DNA of 64,000 nt from Apostichopus japonicus (Eukaryota; Echinodermata; Holothuroidea; Aspidochirotida; Stichopodidae), in contig NC_092579.1 in the NCBI RefSeq assembly GCF_037975245.1, forward strand, positions 15,138,178 through 15,202,177, in the 5' to 3' direction. Of the stretch, positions 1-13,150 are shown piece after piece (position 1 is the first letter of the stretch; every line of letters starts with the position of its first letter). Made by a program: the position numbers and the translations under genes. The notes below the pieces were generated by a model. The model was not told the origin of the DNA, did no database searches, and worked only from the letters and a program-made list of their open reading frames with translations.

Positions 1-4
1 GCAG

Positions 5-3000
5 GAATGTCCACGAGTTGGAGAAGGCTCGCAAGCGATTGGAACTCGAGAAAGAGGAACTTCTTGCTGCTCTGGAAGAAACTCGTCTCCTTCTGGAGAC
101 CGAAGAAGCCAAGGTCTCTCGTGCCCAACTGGAGGTTGTCAGTGCCAAGCAAGAAAGCGAGCGCAGGGTCATCGAGAAAGAGGAAGAAATTGAACAACTT
201 AGGTAGGGTATTATTTTGCCAGATACCTAAATTTTGGGGTACACATAATAATGATTAGCAATGAATATTCATTTCCTAGTAAAATTCATAGAAATCATCA
301 ACGTTTTTTTTTTTTTTTTTTCCTGAGACTGCATTATTCCAATGATTGTCGTGGAAGGAGATGTATTGTCTCTATTAGGTTATAAGCCTCAGATATTTGT
401 TTTGAGGTGGATCATGGATATGTAATTATAGATCAAAAGAAAATTAAAGGATAATTTCAAATAAATATATTGCTGTTAACATCCCTGTTATTGCTCCTTT
501 TTGTTCTGCAGGAGGACCCACGTACAGACCGTTGAATCCATGCAAGCAACACTTGAATCTGAGAGCAAGGCCAAGGGCGATGCCCAGAGACTCAAGAAGA
601 AACTGGAAGGAGAGGTCAACGAGTTGGAAGTCCAGCTGGATCATGCTAACAGGACCAGCTCTGAGGCCCTTAAAACCATCAAGAAACTTCAACAACAGAT
701 CAGGGTAAGTGGAAATAAGATATATAGGCATATGCATATTTATAAGTTATAAAAGAGAACAGAAAGCCAGATAGGAAATCATCAAATGCAATTTGAAGGT
801 GTAAAGAATTCTTGGGTTTTATTGGGACTCAATCTGGTGACCACAGAAATATAAGTCCTGTTGCATTCTCTAATAGGAAATGAGCTATCTGGTTTTTTAG
901 TTTGGACTGTCATCAGAATTTGTTCCTATTAGTGTTGACTGCACTCTTAAGCCTGCTCAGAGGACACAGAGCCCTTGGCAGGATGCAAATCTCATTTTAT
1001 CCATAGATTAGTTTACTCTTTATAAAATTGTCACAGTTTGTAAATATTGGAACTGTACCATTTCATAATCAATTGTGTTGATTTGAATGCAAGATACAGA
1101 ACTTCCCTAACATTATAAACAATGCTTGGATCTAGCCTATGCTTAAAATCTTTGAAAGACATGACTTCTATCTGTTGCTAGGGAATTTTATTGTTGTAGA
1201 TCTTGCAGTGCTACATACAACCACCAACAGCCTGTCCAATGGACTGCTTGTGGCACAGTACTTTGTAACCTATTTAAGCATGGTCTAGTAATGTGTCGTT
1301 CTCAATATATTTTTTTTTGGAGGTGGAAAAAGTTAGTCTTCTCAACCATCATCATATTCCCAATCCAAACACCCTAGTTTCAATATTGAAATCTTAAATG
1401 CTTTTCCCTTGTAATTTGTTTTGTCAGGACATGCAGACCATGCTCGACGATGAATCCCGTGCCCGTGAGGACCTGCGCGATCAATACCAGCTCACCGAGA
1501 AACGCTGCACCATGCTTATGTCAGAACTGGAGGAAACTCGTTCGCTGTTTGAACAGGTTCTTATTTACATAATTTGTACCTTGAAGATAAAGGGGAAATT
1601 TTGGAATAAATTTTGGAGCGTAAAAATGCTCTGTCTATTTAACCTTTTATGAATAAGCTTTAATCACCTTCCTGACCCAAACAAATAAAACAGTTACGTG
1701 AAGTTGCACATCTTGGGGTGTAATCTTTGTAATTTATTGGTCCACATTAACAGGGAAGTTTTGCTGTCCTGTGTTGCTTTTTAGGGGTTTTTTTTGGTAG
1801 TTCTTTTTTGGAATTTTGAAACAGCTTTAGTGACATGGATATTGAAGGGGTTCATTTAACATATCTTCTAATTATTTCAATTCTTTGTTTCATACGCCTT
1901 CTTCATCTTTTCACACTTTTAAAAATTTGCTAATGATTAAATGACTAGTTCCATTCTAAAACTTCAAGTGTTTTCACAGTATGGTTTTTTCTTTTGTACT
2001 TTCTTTAATTAGCTTTAACCACGAGAATAGCTAGCAGTCTGCTTACGCTAGCTACCATATGTGGATTGTTAATAAATCTTTCTTCCTTTATTATTCCGTA
2101 GTCCGAACGATCTCGCAAGGGAGCAGAGAATGAGCTGGCCGACCTATCCGATCGTGTTGGTGAACTGACCGCTAACAACAACACGCTTGCCAGCCAACGT
2201 CGCAAGGCCGAACAAGAATTGCAGAGCGTCCAGTCCGAGTTGGAGGAAGCAATCACTGACGCACGTAACAACGAAGACAAAGCCAAGAAGGCTATCAGTG
2301 ATGTAAGATATTTCTGTTATATCTTAAACCCTTCCGATGAAAAGACATTTTTAACGAATAGTCCAGAAACATTCTTCTTATTCTTCGTATAGAAACATCC
2401 TGGTGAAATTTGCATTTGTGTGTTCCAGTTATTGATAGTTGAAATGGTAACAGTTTGTACAATATAAGTGAACTTGAAGCAAACAGGTGTGATATCATAG
2501 CTGCACTCTGGCAACAGAATGTTTGGTTTTTGTTGTATATGTTTTGACCTTGGATTTGGATGGGGGCCCCAAACTTGCTTTAGGGGATGTGAAGTTATTG
2601 ATACCTCCCAACGACATAGTGTATATGTTAATGCATCCAAATTTTTTGAAGTAGTAAATCGGAATGTACATTTTGAAGAGAAATTAAAAGAAAACTTTGT
2701 CAGTGTGCCTCTTTGATACCATACCTGTATGCTTCAAGTTATAATAAGTTTTGGTACAAAACCTTTTCAACTTTAGATGTTGTTACCTTGACAGCACTAC
2801 ATAGGAATTGAATGTAAATTTCACCTGGATGTGTCTAATGTAGATGTTTCACTTTCATCAGCCCAAGATAAATTTTAATACTTTTCTTCTACACCGATAT
2901 GAACTTGTAACGGCTGGACCAATAGCTTTGCTGTGTCTTTTTATACTCGGAGCAAATCATTTACACCTAGGCCATTTAGTCCTATTGTCACTGTTTTTAC

Positions 3001-4214
3001 TTTTATATATTCTACACACAGGCAACCCGTCTTGCAGATGAACTCCGTTCCGAACAGGAACATGTCGTTCACATTGAAAAAGTTCGCATTTCTCTGGAAA
3101 CTCAAGTCAAGGAATACCAAGTTAAACTGGACGAAGCAGAGGCCATGGCCCTCAAGGGAGGTCAGCGACAGATCGAGAAAATGCAGGCTAGGGTAAGTTG
3201 CTTTGTTTAATTTTTGGTTGATTTTGTAAATAGGAGGAGCAAAGGATCATGGGTAGATAGGCGTTTACATCGTGAGTTTTAATGCGAATGGAAGTGTGAT
3301 ATCTATGATGCGTTAATGATGGATGGATGTTCAAAATAGGATAGGATTAACTTGGTTAAGTCAAGATGAAGCCTAACCTCAGTGAACTATGTGTTTAGGC
3401 TATCATCCTATTCAAATACATTACCATAGCAACCATTGCGGAATATAGTCCAGTACGTCTTTAACATGCAGTCAGATTGTAATCGGTACTCTTCTCTGCC
3501 CTATTAGATCCGTGAACTCGAACACGAGATGGAAACTGAACAGCGCCGCCGCACCGATTCGGAAAAATCTATGCGCAAACAGGAACGCCGCATCAAGGAG
3601 ATCTCTTTCGCTGCAGAGGAAGATCGTAAGACCCATGATGGCCTTCGTGAACAGCTGGACAAATTTAACACCAGAGTCAGGATTCTCAAGCGCCAGTTGG
3701 AAGAAGCGGTGAGTCCTTTGTTAATGTATTCTTCTTATTACGTTTCCTCCCAAGTAGAGACGATCAAATGAAAAGTCCTTAACACAAAATCATATTTATC
3801 GACCCCAAAAAATCTTAAGGAATTACAAAGGCAAAGACAGAATGGTCAGTGATGGTCAATCTTTTGTTCTTGTGATAAAAATCCCGAGCATTTTAATCAT
3901 TGACGAGTAATTGTTTTATATAGTGTAATGATGATCACAAAGTAATTGTCTTTTCCTTTTTTTTCTTGGTTTTTTTTTCCATTTCTTAACAGGAGGAAAC
4001 AGCTACAGCCAACCTCCAGAAATTCAAGAATGCTCAAATCGCCCTGGATGATGCCGAAGAGCGTGTGGAGATTGCAGAGGGCGCTCTCACCAAAATGCGT
4101 ACCAAGAACCGAGGCGCTGTCATGACATCCCGCGTTACCACGGTATATGTCGAATCCGATTTAGATTCCGATGATGAATATCATGAATATGAGGGATATG
4201 AAGAGTTATACTAA
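5..4214 (+). CDS. Mhc: Muscle myosin heavy chain, C-terminal rod (partial gene, last eight exons)
   Basis: This encodes the coiled-coil tail (light meromyosin) of sarcomeric-type myosin II, which packs into thick filaments. Exons read as 5-202, 512-704, 1428-1556, 2102-2302, 3022-3192, 3508-3708, 3993-4214; every internal junction has GT/AG sites and matching phase (the AG|G arginine at 202/512 is the only split codon). Exon 1 may begin at base 5 after an AG at 3-4 or continue from outside the window. The product is one long heptad-repeat helix and aligns throughout with vertebrate MYH tails, including the ALKGG, ERR-KE, EEDRK and ANL-KF blocks. The usual assembly-region end is followed by MTSRVTT and then an unusual acidic, tyrosine-rich tail of about two dozen residues ending ELY before TAA at 4212-4214. 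The motor domain lies upstream of the window. Family assignment is very secure; which paralogue it is cannot be told. Confidence 0.95.
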
Positions 4215-4219
4215 ACCTC

Positions 4220-4225
4220 AATAAA
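4220..4225 (+). terminator. Poly(A) signal AATAAA just after the myosin stop
   Basis: A canonical AATAAA lies six bases after the TAA that ends the read-through myosin exon. It could give a very short 3' UTR for the acidic-tail isoform. Only the hexamer is visible; no clear downstream GU-rich element was identified. Confidence 0.35.
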
Positions 4226-5504
4226 CCTCATTATACCTCATTGAATACCGATAATAACAGGGTTTCCTTAGTGGAATCGTGGACTAAGGAGGATTGTAAA
4301 AAAAAAATGAGTTGTAAACCACATCGTTCCTCAATTAATTTCTATTTTGGCAATAGGTTTCTACCGGTGGTTATCCAAGTTTTAGGTGAAAGTGCAGAAC
4401 AAAACAAAAGTTTTTAGAAACATTTAAACCTTTCTCATTCCTCGGGGTCGATCTCTAATATATTGACCTCAGGCAATTAGGACGAGGTCAAATGAGGAAT
4501 GTTCAAAGTTGATCAAATATTACCTTATCACTCATCAGGGAAATCTGATGTCAAATGGGATGTATATGATGGAGAGGGGGTTTTACAAATGGTATGAAGA
4601 TTGCAACTTCCAGAAATGCGAGGCAGTATTGTGCTTGAAGAATTTTACTGTATTGTAAATTGTTCCCAGGTGGGAAAGACAGCATTAAAAATAACAGGAA
4701 TAGTCATAGTAGCGTTTTCCTTGGTGTTCTAAATTGATGTACAAATAGTATTAGGTCTAATCGACATACCTTGTATATAGGAATTCAGTTTCTGGTGAGA
4801 TTCAGAGAAATGCCTTTATTTGGCTTCATAGTTGAGATACCATTTAAGTAGTTTATTACCTGGTAAGTACGAAATGTGCATAATAATGTTTAGAGATTGT
4901 AATCATGGGCATAGGAGGTGACAGGGGGAGCTGGTGAATGTTGATGTTAGATGGTATTATCATTATGATACCATCACTGATTTATGTCACTTTATCCACT
5001 CTCTTTGTCAAGGCCTCCCTTCTGTCAACTGCCATTGTAAACTACTACTACAAAAAAAGTCTTTTTTTAAAACTCTATCTGCTTCAAATCTCTACCTACA
5101 TAGACACATCATCACTCGTTCAACCACATAAAAAAAACAATTTTGTTTCTCTGTGTTAAGTATCAACGGTTAACCTCCCCCTCCTCCACCCCGGTCTGGC
5201 CTTTAAACACCTTCTTCCCTCTTCAACAGTAATGTTAGCACTATCACCTAAGCGTCGCTATGGCAACATGACCCAGCCTCTGGTTGTCAACCACCGTATA
5301 TATTTTGCATGAAACCACTTTCTCCAATTTGTTGCTGTTTTGTTTTACTTGTTCATTGGTTTCCGTTGTTTCTGTTCCTCTCGTACAACTCTTCCTCATG
5401 GCATGCCCTGTCATCTTTCTCTTGGTCACTGGTGCTGATCTCATGTCTCTGTTATTTTGTTTATTTCTTCACTTCCTTACCTCTCTCCTCTTTCCCTGTC
5501 GCAG

Positions 5505-5543
5505 TATCGAAAGTCTCAAAAAATGAAAGCAAGAACCCTGTAG
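5505..5543 (+). other. Candidate alternative terminal exon of myosin (basic tail)
   Basis: A strong polypyrimidine tract and CAG acceptor at 5465-5504 precede a phase-0 frame reading YRKSQKMKARTL and a stop. It could be spliced from a possible donor after the ACG codon at about 4141 (CG|GTATAT, a weak match). Alternative C-termini are known in invertebrate muscle myosins; use here is an inference. Confidence 0.25.
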
Positions 5544-6061
5544 TGCCTGCACGCTGTATGCCGTACATTTCCATTTCGACCGTTCTATCCACGTTTCTGA
5601 AAAAATGGTCCACTTTTGCACATCGATGTGACAGGTCTTCTTTTAAAGTTTCCTGCATCCTTTCAAACAAAAGATATGTATCTAGTCTGGCTTCCAAGAC
5701 AGATCCAACATTCTCTCGCTGTGCTTTTGTTTAAATTCCCGCAGAATGTGTCATATTTTGTCGCCTGTCGAAACCAAACAGAGAAAAATTTGTGTCCTTT
5801 TCTTCACACATCCACAACAAAAGCCTCTCATAGATATTTTGAACCATGAAACTGCATAGATGTGTTCCTCACCTATCAAAAGACTGAATGTATCTCTCCT
5901 TAGTTTACATGAAAACAATTTCCACCAAATGTATTTAGGGTTGAAGGCATACTCGTGGTCTTTTCTTTTTTCTTTTATTTCCCCCCGCTCAGCCATTACT
6001 TGCCCCCATCCCAATCTTTTTATCCTTTTGTTTGCACCTTTTCTGTCCCCTTTTTTAACAG

Positions 6062-6115
6062 AAATCCGGAAGCTCCATTTTGACTAAGTCTTCGAGCCGG
6101 TCTTCATCATCATAA
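6062..6115 (+). other. Candidate alternative terminal exon of myosin (serine-rich tail)
   Basis: A TTTTTTAACAG acceptor is followed by 17 codons in phase 0 reading KSGSSILTKSSSRSSSSS-like residues and TAA. Joined after MTSRVTT, this would give a basic, serine-rich non-helical tailpiece, the kind of end many myosin rods have. This is the most convincing of the alternative ends, but the required donor inside the last exon is weak. Confidence 0.35.
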
Positions 6116-6932
6116 ACACTCTCAAATACTCCAGACCTTCCTAGCATAGTTATGGTATAGTCACAGCGCCCTCAATGAGGATGCTGTTTCATTTGTTTTT
6201 GTGTTTTTCTTTTCTCTCTTTGCTCTTTGTGTGTTTGTTTCTTCTCTCTTTCCAGTTCTTTGCTTCTTTTAAACCAGCATGATGCGAGCTGTGCCAAACT
6301 AACTTCAATTCAACACAGTGAACGCTCATTCAAGTATGCCACCATCTTTCATCTGACAACAGTGAAAAAAATGGTTTCCCCATTCTCAAACCTATTCTCA
6401 TTGCATAGGCCATCGTAGGTCCATTTTTCTATACCCCCCTCCTCCAGAACTCATCCCAGTTCCCTTACCCTTCCACCCAACAAAGAGCCCTATTCACATT
6501 GCATTGGCTATGATAGATTGGTTCTCTATTCTCCCCCCCCCCAGCCCAAAGAAAATGAAGAAGCATGTTTTCTAAGTCTTTCTTCTTGTGATCCCATTTT
6601 CAGAGTCAAAGTAGTCATCATCACCAAAATTTAATTTCAATTCATTTGGATCCAAACTGATCATTGAATTTGTGGCACTTTCTCTGGACATGCCCACTCT
6701 GCCACCCGCCAAAACTCCCCCTCCACCCCCCCCCCAACCCATCCAAACCATCTATTTCCATGACAGAACCTCAAGCAATTCCTTGCTGATTTCAAGCTCA
6801 GGCCAAAACGTTTATTCAGCAATCTCATTTTAGCTAATTCTGTGATTGCCTGAAGATTGAGAAGAAAAAAAAACGAATTGAATTTACTATCTCGTTGCTA
6901 ACATGCATGTCAAAATGGTTTCTTTTGCACAG

Positions 6933-6974
6933 GTGATGAAGGGTTACATTATCCAGTACAATTCAGCCTTCTGA
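6933..6974 (+). other. Candidate alternative terminal exon of myosin (short hydrophobic tail)
   Basis: A TTCTTTTGCACAG acceptor precedes a phase-0 frame VMKGYIIQYNSAF and TGA. It has the same kind of support as the other two candidates: a good acceptor, the right phase and a stop soon after. Confidence 0.2.
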
Positions 6975-9672
6975 GTGGCTAAATATTGGCAGTTAAACTC
7001 TCTTTCAAATTGGTCACTGCATGCTGTGGAATCATCCACCATGCATCTTTGTCGAAAATAGAGGCTTTGTTTTATTTTAATTTTGGTGATACCAAAGTGA
7101 TAGTTCCTCTAAAATGATCCTCCAAAAATTGGATTTGTAAATGTGTTATCATCATTAACCTCATAAACTTTGAAACATTTCTTCTCACATAAGTAAAATC
7201 TCCAGTCAGACTTCCACTGGGAATGTTTTAATATCACTGAACAGAAAGTTTGTGAGAGAAAAAGGAACGAAAGAAATAGTTTGCCAAAGACAAATCTAAG
7301 CTTTTATGCGTAAAGAATAGAAGCCAAGTTGCATGTAGATGAAAATTGTGCAGTTTTAATATTTGCATGCAGTTTATATATATATATACTTGTGATGTGG
7401 TTCAGATGATAAATTTTAAATAAATAAGCCAAAATTCAGTAACAAAGATCGCCGCACGATGACAATTAATTTTGATATTTTTGGCACATTTTATGATAAC
7501 AAGTATGCATGTACTATTTCTTCTATTTCTGACATGTTTTTTATTTCGATTCTGTTTTGGTTTGCATGCTTATCGTCCATTTATCTTGCACATAGCATTT
7601 GCGAAGATGTCCTAGTACACAGCCGTGCAGAGAATAGTAATCTTATTTTAGCCAATCATGTGTTCAATTTTTTTTGGTTTTACATACTGTTCCATAGCTT
7701 TTGTCAAACAGGCATCATTCCGTTTTTCCTTTTTATGTCCATTAACAATATCGACCAATCAAAACACGGCATCAGGAGTCATCATTACTAGCATACTCAC
7801 AGCTGACCTTACTAGGACAACTTCCCAAATGATCATCTAAAAAAATAAAAAAAACACCAAAACGATGAAATACTAAACGTTTGAAATCCATCTTTCCAAT
7901 CTTATGAATATAGGCTGGCCTTCTCAACGCTTCCTTCCGAAATTCCACTCGCCGCAGTGAGCGCAGTAAAGTGTCCAGCAATGCAGCAGACAAGCCGCAG
8001 GAAAATGGAAGTTAAGTGCAGAAGCGACTTCCATTACAAAAAAAAAAATCATGAATATTCATTTGTGATACAACCAATCATCGTAGGATTAGCTCTTGTA
8101 CAATGAATGAGACAACAACAAAAAACAAGAGGATGCTATTTTTTAGTTTTTACATGAGGATTTTTTTTTTATCCGTTTCTTAAAACTGCAAGAATGAAAA
8201 AGACAAAAAAAAAAGAAGAGAAGAGAAGAATAATCCTTAGAGAAACAAATATTGGGAGGCCTTGACAGTTATTAATTTAGATGTGATTTATGAAATATTC
8301 ATGTTTGCATAAATGTTTGATATTTTCTCATCTAATTTATGATTTCATTCTTCTTTAATTCTAGAAGTGAATTAATGCAGAGTCTATAGACTGTCAAGCA
8401 CTGTCAGGCATTGTTCTACAGCCGCCACGTCCCCCCCCCCCCAAAAAAAAAACATTGACAAAAAAAACATGACAGCATCTGGCATCAATATGTGTTAATT
8501 TCTCACTTTATATTTGCTTCTGTTGGTAAGTGTTGTTTAATCCCGATTGATTTCTTAATAAGAAGGTAGATTTTTAGTGAGGTGTCCTGCGTGTGTGTGT
8601 TTTTTTTTTTTTTTTCATCTTATCTCTATCTCTCTCTCTGACTCTGAACATATTGATGCCAATGTTCCTCCCAATTTCATTAATTCTTCTCATTGTTTGT
8701 AGAATTGTTTAAGTTAGTATTGTTTTCTTCCTTGTCTTTGTATGACAAAAAAGCCAAACTGAGCTGAAAATCCTGTTTTTCGGAGCTTGGTCCCTGGCAC
8801 TTTCAACAAAATCCATAGCCGTCCAAACTCGTAGATGTATATAGTTTCGAGGAGGTGATAATTTTATTATCATGGCCTAGGTTCATCATACGACTGTTTA
8901 TGCCTCGAAACACATCTGCAGTATAGTAGCAAAATCGAAAAAATATATATAGATATGTTGAATCAAATGTCAGGGGAAGTTCAGTACACATAGTTTAATC
9001 TTAGTGGAACTTGATGGAACTTATCAGCTACCGTACATCATTTGTAGGAAAATAGAAACGTCGATCATTTTCATTGTTAAAGAGAGTTCAGTGCACGAAG
9101 ACTGGCAACAACGAAAAATTAAATAAATTAATAGAACAAAAATAAAATCTTTTGACAGCAAATACTAAAGTGATAATTTGTTTAATTTCCACATATGGAT
9201 GAAACTTGAAAGTGTCAGCTGTAAGTTCATGGTGGTTTTTTTTATTTTTTATCACGAAACGAAACAAGATTAACATGTTAATATGATATTTAAATGTGTA
9301 TACTCATTATTTATAATTTATTCGATGGAAGAAGAAGGAGAAGAATTGAAGTTGTCTCATGTTAATATGTGTTTTACGGATGAACGGTTGGAGTGCGTAG
9401 CGAGAAGCAGCCTAAATTTTTAACATCATTATGTTTGAGTGTGTGTGTGAATAAGACCAAACAGTTGAAGGTTCTGGAAAATAACAAAATACACACCATT
9501 TTTTTTCCCTCTGTTTTTTTTCTCCTCAAAACTATGACTTTTTACTAACCCTAAGTTTTATTGGAACTATCTTCTTCTTGTCTGTCTTCTTTGGCAATGG
9601 AATGACATTGTACTGTATGTCACACTGCAATCACTGCATGTATGCGAGCTTTCATGTGTTTTGTGAAATAAA

Positions 9673-11485
9673 ATTCAGTTTGCAAGCAAAATTAAAACTC
9701 TTCTTTACCCCCTAATCTTTACCTGTGTCATCGTTTCTTTTGACATTTATCTCAGAAAGTGGTTAAAGGTCATCGGCTAAGCCCACAACATTTTTAAATA
9801 ATAGTCTCTCTTGCTCTAATCAATTTCATTCCCTCTTCGGTTTATCCCACCCCCCCCCCCCCCCCGACTGAGAAAATTGTATAAACTTACCATCGCAACA
9901 TGTCATGTTTGGTTATATTAGGTTGGATTGCTAGCACCTCTAGAAAATAACTTTTGAAAATATTGGAAATGATTTTACATCTTGCTTATATTTAGGGCGC
10001 AATATTGGTGACCCTTTTAAACTCACGTCGATTTGAAATGTCCCTTTACAAGTCGGGGCTGCCATGCCACATATTGATCATATCAGTTCAAAACGTTGCC
10101 AAAATTGACACCATGTTGCATCCAAGCCACCTTAAATAGACAAACATTTCTCAGAGGCGAGGGGGACATCCCCTCCACCCTTACACCCTCCCCTACCCCC
10201 CACCCCCCCCCCCCCCCCGAGACGGCATACCCTGCACGGGTGACAAAGGAAGGTTCCGGTCCGAGTGCCAACTATTTGTTTTGCTCTACCAGTAGACGAA
10301 ATAGAGTGAATAATGAATGAATACCTAAATTACAACTAGATTTTAAACGTTATAAAGCAACATCACCGAATGATCAACTTTTAAGCGCATATGGCGGTGT
10401 GAGCCAAATAATCATTCTATCCACATATTGTTGCAAGAAGAAGAAACTGAAAATGAAATGCAGATAGAGCAGTTATTTTGGTCCGTAATAACTAATGTCT
10501 AAGTTTGACTGATTTAGGTAGAGGCGTGGACTCTTTGGAAGGGCCAGAGGCGGAGCAAGTAGTTTATATAACAAGAGAAATCAAATGCTGCATTCTGATG
10601 TATATTTAGACTATAATATATATATATATATTTAGTGAAAAGCAATTTTTGTGCGGGGTTGAAAAAAGAAGGGACACCGTACCCACTGGATTCTGATGGT
10701 GTATACTGATTCTCACCTTCTAAAATGTACAAGACTATTACGGTAACATGTAGGTACTTAAACTGTTTGCAACCATATTACAAAGAGAAGAAATAATAAG
10801 TTCAAGTTTTCAATTTATTTCTGATTTTCAAGTTATAAACAAACAAAACTTATAATACATATGACGGAAATAAATGTTTAACAACGCAATACTGACGTTT
10901 TAAATATTATAAATAAGTGTGTTAAGTGTAAAGAGACAAAGATTCCAAATAGGAGAAAAAACTATGGCAGGAAAAAGTAAGAAAAGTACAATAATGTAAA
11001 TGTAAAAGTAAAAAAAAAATCAGTTTTTCTTAAACGTTATAAAGCGATTGAGCTTTTTGGACACTTTATTTGGCAGGGAAACTTTGCCAGAGATTGCAGC
11101 AATAATTATTTAGGAGTTAGAATATGTGCGTTAACTTACTTTTTTTTCAGTCTCAAAAACAAATCAGCCGTAAAATGCAAGGTTACATTTATCAGAGAAA
11201 CTAGATAGAAACTATTTTCAAGAAGACAACTAGAAACCTCTATTCAATGGAGCCTCTTGTATTATACTCAATTGAATGTGTATAGATCTTAACTGAAACC
11301 ATATCCACTTTTTCCTGATAAAATTAAAATTAATTAAACTCTCCACAGGTGTTGGTCAAGAGATTTAAAATAAATTTAAATAAAAAAGGAATGTATTCCC
11401 AATAATTCGATGAGTATATCATCGAGAATAGTACCGTACTGTATATGAAAAAACCCGTATAGACGCTCAATTTATGTACTTTAAT

Positions 11486-11568
<83 letters not shown>

Positions 11569-12573
11569 TATCTAGCGGTTAAGTGTTATTACTTCAGTAC
11601 GGTAACATATAGTTGTCTTGTAAAACTACGTGTATAGGTCGATCATTTCATTGTTCGCCCCAATATCTTCGCCCGAATGCAAGACTATTGAGGCAAGTCC
11701 CCTACATGGCCCACCCTCTCAGCTCACACCCCCCCCCCCCCCCGCAGTAAGTCATGCCCAACTAAAACTGATAACACTGGCAAAATTAACAATTAATTTT
11801 CACCTAATTCTCCATATGGCGTCTCTTCAACATATTATATAGGCTATGGCTCTGGTCAGAATGTCCTAGCTTGCTTTATATCTTCAATTATCTGTATGAA
11901 ACAATGAATAAAGTTCTATTCCCCCCCCCCCCCCCGCAAAGTGATTTTACAGAATAAAATGTTTCTGATTTACCTTTTCTTTATTTGGGGGGGGGGTGGC
12001 GGCGGGGGAAGTGTAAATTTCTAGAACATGAAATCTCAAACTTAAAATGTTATATCAACTAACACAGCATGGGAAGTGCAATTTCCGGTAATCTAGGAGG
12101 CAAACACTGTTTATGATTCCGATAACGTGAATGTGCCCAATAGTCGTAGACATCTATGTTAAAAGATGATTTTATTCTTGTTTGCAAAGTATCAGAATGG
12201 TCCGGTTTTTTGTTTAAGTTTAATTTATATTAATCATGATGAAGGCCCTAAGTTACACCCGGATGTTAAATAGATAAAGTCCTTCTTAATTTAAGTCTAA
12301 TCACTTGTCAGAAGTGACTTTTATTAAAATATATTTATAACTGACATATCAATTCAGGGACCAAACAGAAGCAAACTTGAAGATTTTTAGATGTGCTTCC
12401 GCCCCCTGAGCCCCCGACGGGCTTCGCGCTTGGACCCCATCAGAAGCCCTAAGGCGGGCGCTCGCGGTGGTATGCACTCCTTCATTTATATCCATATTCA
12501 GTCCTTTATGCCCACCCCCCCCCTCCCTCACACACACACACTTCTCAATTGAGGTTGACGCCCCTGATTATAA
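9673..12573. other. Gene-poor, low-complexity stretch
   Basis: No coding exon found. It holds poly(C) runs near 9849, 10200, 11730 and 11922, a (TA)n tract at 11488-11560 and scattered G-rich repeat debris at about 12380-12540 resembling the dispersed transposon family elsewhere in the window. Confidence 0.6.
11488..11560. repeat. (TA)n microsatellite
   Basis: About 36 uninterrupted TA dinucleotides; directly visible. Confidence 0.95.
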
Positions 12574-13070
12574 CTAAAAGAAGCGACTTTTCCCAAGTAA
12601 GCTGTCGATGGCTCTTGCTAATATGCAAGCTTTAAGCGCAATATCCAAGTCTTTGGCAATATGTCCAGTTATTTTGTCTCCATCATGCCGAGACAAGGAA
12701 CCAACTTCTTCCTTTTCATTCCCTTTCATAATGGTTGTGATCTGCAATGTTGTCATAAGAAAACGAATTAGTTTACTGTTTTTATGTGTTTTAGAACACT
12801 TACAAAGACCATACAATTCAGTACATCACCGTGTCTGCAACTTGCAACTGACAACACCTAACATAGCCTGTACATAATACGTGCGGTATACAGGTTAGCA
12901 ATTGACAGTACATATCCACGTATACGGTTACGATTGGCAATCATATACCGGCGTAGGTAGACACCCAGCTGGGACATTTTTATTCTATATTTTGTACATA
13001 TTTTCATATACCCCATCACAGCACACTTATGAGGCCACAGTGATTCTACTGCGGTGTGAATGCGTATTAA

Positions 13071-13150
<80 letters not shown>

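Larger units (their letters stand above)
4226..9672 (+). other. Myosin 3' region: long UTR or alternative-exon territory
   Basis: No independent gene is seen. The stretch is AT-rich with short homopolymers and several good polypyrimidine/AG acceptors facing the myosin direction (near 5229, 5504, 6061, 6254 and 6932). It ends with a clean AATAAA at 9667-9672 after a region that reads like a 3' UTR end. This could be the distal poly(A) site of spliced myosin isoforms; transcript data would decide. Confidence 0.35.
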
